The position numbers and the translations under genes are program-made. Below, piece after piece: positions 60,024-64,000 of a stretch of 64,000 bases of DNA. A model generated the notes under the pieces. That model saw only the letters and a list, made by a program, of their open reading frames with translations. It was not told where the DNA came from and made no database searches. Each line of letters starts with the position of its first letter. The stretch's first letter is position 1. Source of the stretch: Liolophura sinensis (taxonomy: Eukaryota; Mollusca; Polyplacophora; Chitonida; Chitonidae); NCBI RefSeq assembly GCF_032854445.1, contig NC_088302.1, positions 40,058,191 to 40,122,190 on the forward strand, given 5' to 3'.

Positions 60024-63000
60024 CTTCAGCTATCAACAGTATGATCCTACCAAGAATGATCGGGAATCGACGAAATTAAGAAGTACACCTATTTTTTTCC
60101 TGTAGATCGTTGCGCGTGGTAGTGTCGTGCAAACTGTCGAGCTGGACGGGCAAAATCGAAGAGGCTTCTTTGAAGAATTTACCGCTTCCAATCAGATGGC
60201 TCCCAGTTCCAAGTTAGTTGCTTATGCCGTGTTGCCAAGCGGAGAAATTGTGGCAGACAGCATTTCTTTCAATGTGGATGACATTTATGAAAATCAGGTA
60301 AGTCTGAGATTTTGTTTGTGGCTGTATAAATTACACGTGATCAAGTCTGGTTGTCACAAATCGGTCCCACTGGTAACAAGCTGTTCCCAACCTGTGTACT
60401 CTCTCCTCTCTTTTTTTCTTTCATTTTAATTTACATTTTACATTTTCACAGCCCAAACCACGTTGTCGTGTTATTAATCGACATGATTGTAGAAATGCTG
60501 ACCCAGTTTCTATCAGGTGCGAGCTTGACAGCACTGAAATTGGCTTTTACCCCGTTTTCAACTGTGTTTGCATCACATTCCCCTTATTCCCGGCAGAACT
60601 CATCTTCAAGTTAACTTCAGAGCCTGACCTACAAAATGATGCAAAAAGCTACAGCTTTGATAGCATCAACTTATAAATGGCCACCAGTAGTCATGGACAC
60701 GCATTGCAGGCCAGACTAATCCATATGAAGTCGAGGTCGAAAAAGACCAAAATGTGATGCTAAATATAGCTAGACGAGAGGAAAACAATGTGTTCTTTAG
60801 CCATAACTACACCAAACTTCCTGAAATCTTGAATGAACATACAGTGCGAAAAGAATAACCATCGCTTTCATACCACCAGTTCGTCAATTACAATTAAATG
60901 CCGAAGTTTTCTACAATTTTGGTGAACAGTAGGCCAAGAGACATTGTGGTTATCATAGAATAACTGTTAGTATGGATGGCTACATCTGAAATTATTCTAG
61001 AATGTGATGATTGAACTTGCTTAGACGTATCAGAGAATTTCCATGAAACCTGATTGAAGTGAAATTATCTCCTGAAGTTGTCACAATTGTTGGTGGTAGG
61101 CTGAAAAATTGTTGAATTCGCTCTTTGTCAAAAGTAGACTAGCTGGTTCAGGATGACCTCTGATGAGTTAATCAGTGGTGAAATGACCTCTACTCAGATG
61201 CTAGCGATGGGTAGATGTTTAGCACTAATGAAAGGGTGAGCGCTTTAAAAATAAAGAACCTACCTAGATTCCCAAACCTGGTGATGTATTTGACCTGTGC
61301 AGGTGAGAATCTGGGCGTTAAAACAGACATTAGTATATCAACAAAAAATTTACTTCGTTCTGGGTGCAAAGCCAATTCTCAAAACAACATTCATCACAAA
61401 CCACCAAAGAACTAAGAAAGTATACATATTACCAAACCGGGGCGGATTCATGCAGAGAGAAGCAGTCAACACTTTTTATTGATGATGGAAAGACGCAACG
61501 AATGTTCTAAGGGAATGGAAGAAATACATGTAGTATGAATGTATAAAGTTGTCAACAAGCAAAATATGTATCTCAGTTGCGCTTTTATTGCATCGCTTCA
61601 AATATGATCCGAAATTCTGACATCTAAAATGCACGCCTCTGGCAAGTCCTGACCAGTGGTAAGATACTGGCATATTCTGTTGTTTCAGGTGTCTGTCAGT
61701 CTGTCCCACTCTCGCGCAGAGCCCGGCCAGGAGGTCAGCGTGACCGTGACCAGTGATCCGAACTCCGTTGTAAACCTGATGGCCGTGGATCAGAGCATCT
61801 TACTGCTTAACAAGGGCAATGACATCACGCCGAATAGAGTGTGTATTCTTTTAACGTGTATTTATTTATTTATTTGATTGGTGTTTTAACCCCACACTTC
61901 AGAATATTTCACCTACTATACGACGAATATACGACGGCGGTAAGCATTACGGTGACAGGAAACCCTTATACGTTGAAACGAACCATGCAAATAGAAATAT
62001 TCAGATAACTCACGAAAGAAGGGTTTGTATGTCATCAAAAATGTTGCAATGTTTTAGTTTAAATTTTTGATCTTGAACGATTTAATTATATTTTTCTAGA
62101 TTGTGGCACAAGTACATTTGCTGTATGTTTGTATTAAGTTGTCCCTTCTCCATAGATTTGGTTTAAATTGGTTGTCAGTGTCAGATTTTAAACTTTACAT
62201 CCATATTTTCATCTTGCCTTGCTTCAGGGTTGCATTTGGCATGGATGCTGTGTTTAACGTTGAAGATGTTGACCGGATGATATGTTCCTTTCTACCGAAG
62301 GGATAAGGTTTCGAAATTCGACTCGTGCTGTGCTTCATAATACACGAATATTTTTCGAAACTGAGCGAATAGCTTCAGAATTGATGGAATGTTTGATTTC
62401 TGGTTTCAGGTGGAACGTAAAATTTCCGTGTTTGGAGGTGGCTACAGACCGTTACCCAGTGCATTTGGCCGTTTCCAATTTCAGCTACCATTCAACGGAG
62501 GCGATGCCACGTCTATATTTAGGGTAAGTCTATAACAGGAACGTAAACAAAACTTTAATGTAGCTGACTGATATCTGATAAGCATACATCCTAACTCGAG
62601 AGGAGCATTACACATCCTCCCCGCACCAATCAAAAGTAATTTTACTCAATTTCAAAAATAAACTAAATTTTAGATTAACAGGTCAACCATAACCATGACT
62701 TATTTTGTTATACTACTGTTGGTGAAAGAAATCTTTGTCAGTTGCATTAGACCCCAAAACAAGGCGCCAAGGCCTACACTGGCATTTATTTGCTATCCCT
62801 AATGTTGTAATAGAGGAAAGTATGAACAACTGTCAAAGTAACTTGTCTTAAAGTTATTTTGGACAACACCAAAAAGTGAATTTGCAGAGGATCTTTCTAC
62901 GATTTTGTTTATGGTTTCCTTGACAACACAGTGTAAGGAAGAGGCGAATAACTTGCGATAAAAATAGCTGAAAAGAGCAAAATACTCCTTGCAAAGAAAC

Positions 63001-64000
63001 CAAGATACCTATATCCCATGCAGTGTCAGATCATTGTCTATTAAAACTATCAAAAAATGTCTATTTTATAATATTTCGGAAAAGGTAGCTCCCGACTGTT
63101 GAATTTAGTTGTCCGGTTTTCTCGCTCTTTTAACTCATTTACCAATCAGAAGTGCGTTTGGTAGAAGACTTGCAATAGATAAATGTTATTTAAATTGTCT
63201 GTGTGGCAAAAATTAAACCTGTTACCTATGTGGCAGAAGAAACTGGTAGGACTCATTATTTGTCTATGCTGTTTCAGAATGCAGGGATACTTGTAATATC
63301 GGACGGGCCTGCTCCACACGAAAAGGAACTGCAGTAAGTACTCACTCATGCCATTTCTACGACTCTCTTTGAGTCACATGCTGGCGATAACTCATTGAAT
63401 ACAGCTGGTGTTGCACAACTTCCCAGATAAACTGAGTGCTAAATTATTGGTGCAACTGACGTTTGTGTTCCTTTGGTCTAATTATCCTCTATACTCACAA
63501 AATTTATTTTGACTCCTAACGCTGTAATTTGTACACATTTATATTGGGGGTAATTCATCTCGCAAGATTCACCAATGTGGTCGCTGAGAGTTCAAGGCCA
63601 GCTCATGCTGGCTTCCTCTCCGACCGTACGTGGGAAGGTCTGCAGCAACCTGCGGATGGTCGTGGTTTTCCGCCGGGCTCTCCCCGGTTTCCACCCACCA
63701 TGATGCTGGTTGCCGTCGTATAAGTGAAATATTCTTGAGTACGGCGTAAAACACCAATCAAATAAATAAATAAATAAATCTCGCAAGATTCTGTTTTGGA
63801 ATCTGCTGTTGTTTCATACTGGTCCTGAAGATTTCGTTGTTGTTGTTGTTACGCGTGTGTTGCAACTTTACATCGATGTTTCTTCTGCCAGGGTTCATCT
63901 CGAACAGAAGACAGTTTGTCCCACTCGCAACAGCATTTGCCCCTGCGGAATCCTCGGGACCTGTGGAAGATGAACTCCTGGACCCAGAAAGGGTACGCAC
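53416..64000 (+). CDS. CD109/TEP-type alpha-2-macroglobulin family protein, N-terminal half
   Basis: A secreted or surface-anchored macroglobulin, likely in innate immunity or protease trapping. Coding exons: 53416-53474, 53667-53970, 54565-54718, 55236-55306, 55761-55886, 56372-56411, 56691-56775, 57330-57444, 57830-58105, 58543-58788, 59272-59373, 59845-59907, 60106-60297, 61689-61838, 62410-62523, 63278-63333, 63908-64000. Phases agree throughout; about 748 residues. Signal peptide MSWTRLMLAATIVCQISA. MG1 opens YILTLPSEIRPG; MG2 has the hallmark TDKGIYRPSQT; MG3 starts VLPKFEV; MG5 has FKPGLWYDSFLKVTNNDG; MG6 has AVDQSILLLNKGNDIT, then NAGILVISDG. The last exon ends PERVRT, where family members continue into the segment before the thioester domain. 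No anaphylatoxin cysteines or basic cleavage site are seen, which favours CD109/TEP over C3. Family members are about 1400-1800 residues, so thioester and receptor-binding parts lie beyond the edge. Confidence 0.93.
56788..57022. repeat. 29-bp minisatellite in a TEP intron
   Basis: About eight units of gacatctgtattcataag followed by ttgtttttctt, between the exons ending at 56775 and starting at 57330. Confidence 0.9.
57048..57118 (+). mobile_element. SINE family 1 tail fragment
   Basis: ggccgtcgtataagcgaaat, attcttgagtacggcgtaaa and a degraded A-rich end, directly after the 29-bp array. Confidence 0.85.
58148..58372 (+). mobile_element. SINE family 1, nearly full-length, diverged
   Basis: gtgagttcaagttcagttca (B-box-like), cctgcgaatggtcgtgggat, atgctggtcgccgtcatgta and aaaacaccaatcaaataac. 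In the TEP intron before the exon at 58543. Confidence 0.88.
58936..59090 (+). mobile_element. SINE family 1, 3' half
   Basis: cctgcggatggtcgtgagtt, ataatgctggccgccgacgt and the intact tail block with a long (AAAT)n. Confidence 0.9.
59627..59766. mobile_element. MITE-like inverted-repeat element
   Basis: Left end gggccccctttcaataaag, then acatcgtacatg; right end, read from the other strand, ggccagtttcacaaagcgg, then catcgtacatttg. About 140 bp with no coding capacity. The ends resemble the foldback MITE at 26313 only in the ggccagtttca-type terminus. Confidence 0.55.
59985..60018. repeat. (TA)n microsatellite
   Basis: About 16 TA units in the TEP intron between the exons ending at 59907 and starting at 60106. 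Confidence 0.95.
60298..61688 (+). other. TEP intron with a decayed coding-like stretch
   Basis: 60700-61450 reads as protein-like blocks broken by stops on the plus strand, for example NPYEVEVEKDQNVMLNIARR and ALKIKNLPRFPNLVMYLTC. No family can be named. It may be the remains of a mobile-element reading frame. No TEP exon is needed here by phase. Confidence 0.35.
61856..61965 (-). mobile_element. SINE family 1, 3' fragment
   Basis: (TTTA)n, gattggtgttttaacccca, then a partly duplicated tacgacgaatatacgacggc block. It begins only 17 bases after the exon ending at 61838. Confidence 0.85.
63571..63777 (+). mobile_element. SINE family 1, 5'-truncated young copy with target-site duplication
   Basis: Starts at accaatgtggtcgctgagag, lacks the head, and has intact core and tail with (AAAT)n. 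It is bounded by a perfect 14-bp repeat atctcgcaagattc at 63557-63570 and 63778-63791. The exact duplication and well-kept sequence point to a recent insertion. Confidence 0.93.

Noticed and set aside
62221-62306. Extra TEP exon with VAFGMDAVFNVEDVDRM
   Set aside because: Would need a non-preferred donor for the previous exon, ends in a stop without a usable donor, and the phase-0 join 61838 to 62410 already works.

Overview
This is a window of animal nuclear DNA. It has GT-AG introns, short exons spread over kilobases, abundant tRNA-derived SINEs and minisatellites, and AT-rich spacers. The commonest SINE ends in a gaaatattcttgagtacggc / aaaacaccaatcaaataaat tail of a kind common in molluscs, so a mollusc (or close lophotrochozoan) is the best guess. 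This rests on repeat style and gene structure only.

Four genes can be read. (1) 24-6740, minus strand: the first six coding exons (about 265 residues) of an SLC13-type sodium/carboxylate or sulfate cotransporter, running off the left edge. (2) 18283-23085, minus strand: a complete class A GPCR of about 421 residues in one coding exon, with a likely 5' noncoding exon and TATA promoter 3.4 kb upstream. (3) 28505-38329, plus strand: a seven-exon, 284-residue, four-helix membrane protein with two PPPY motifs in its tail, resembling LAPTM4/5 lysosomal sorting proteins. (4) 49674-64000, plus strand: the first half (17 coding exons, about 748 residues) of a CD109/TEP-type alpha-2-macroglobulin family protein, with a likely TATA promoter and 5' noncoding exon at 49.6-49.8 kb. 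It runs off the right edge before the thioester domain.

The rest is introns and spacers: about 25 copies or fragments of one tRNA-like SINE, three copies of a second SINE family with clear target-site duplications, two inverted copies of a foldback MITE plus a third MITE-like element, a decayed non-LTR reverse transcriptase fragment, and many tandem arrays. The genes have no obvious shared pathway. The TEP is a candidate innate immune factor, the GPCR a candidate peptide receptor, the SLC13 an anion transporter and the PPPY protein a candidate endolysosomal protein.

The most unusual structure is in the SLC13 gene. Two separate minisatellites are built from its own exon/intron junctions. One multiplies the exon 5 splice donor (about 78-bp unit, five copies). 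The other multiplies the exon 4 splice acceptor plus the first ~55 bases of the exon (126-bp unit = 42 codons, seven clear copies, open reading frame kept through five). I found no CRISPR array, operon, rRNA or stand-alone tRNA gene.
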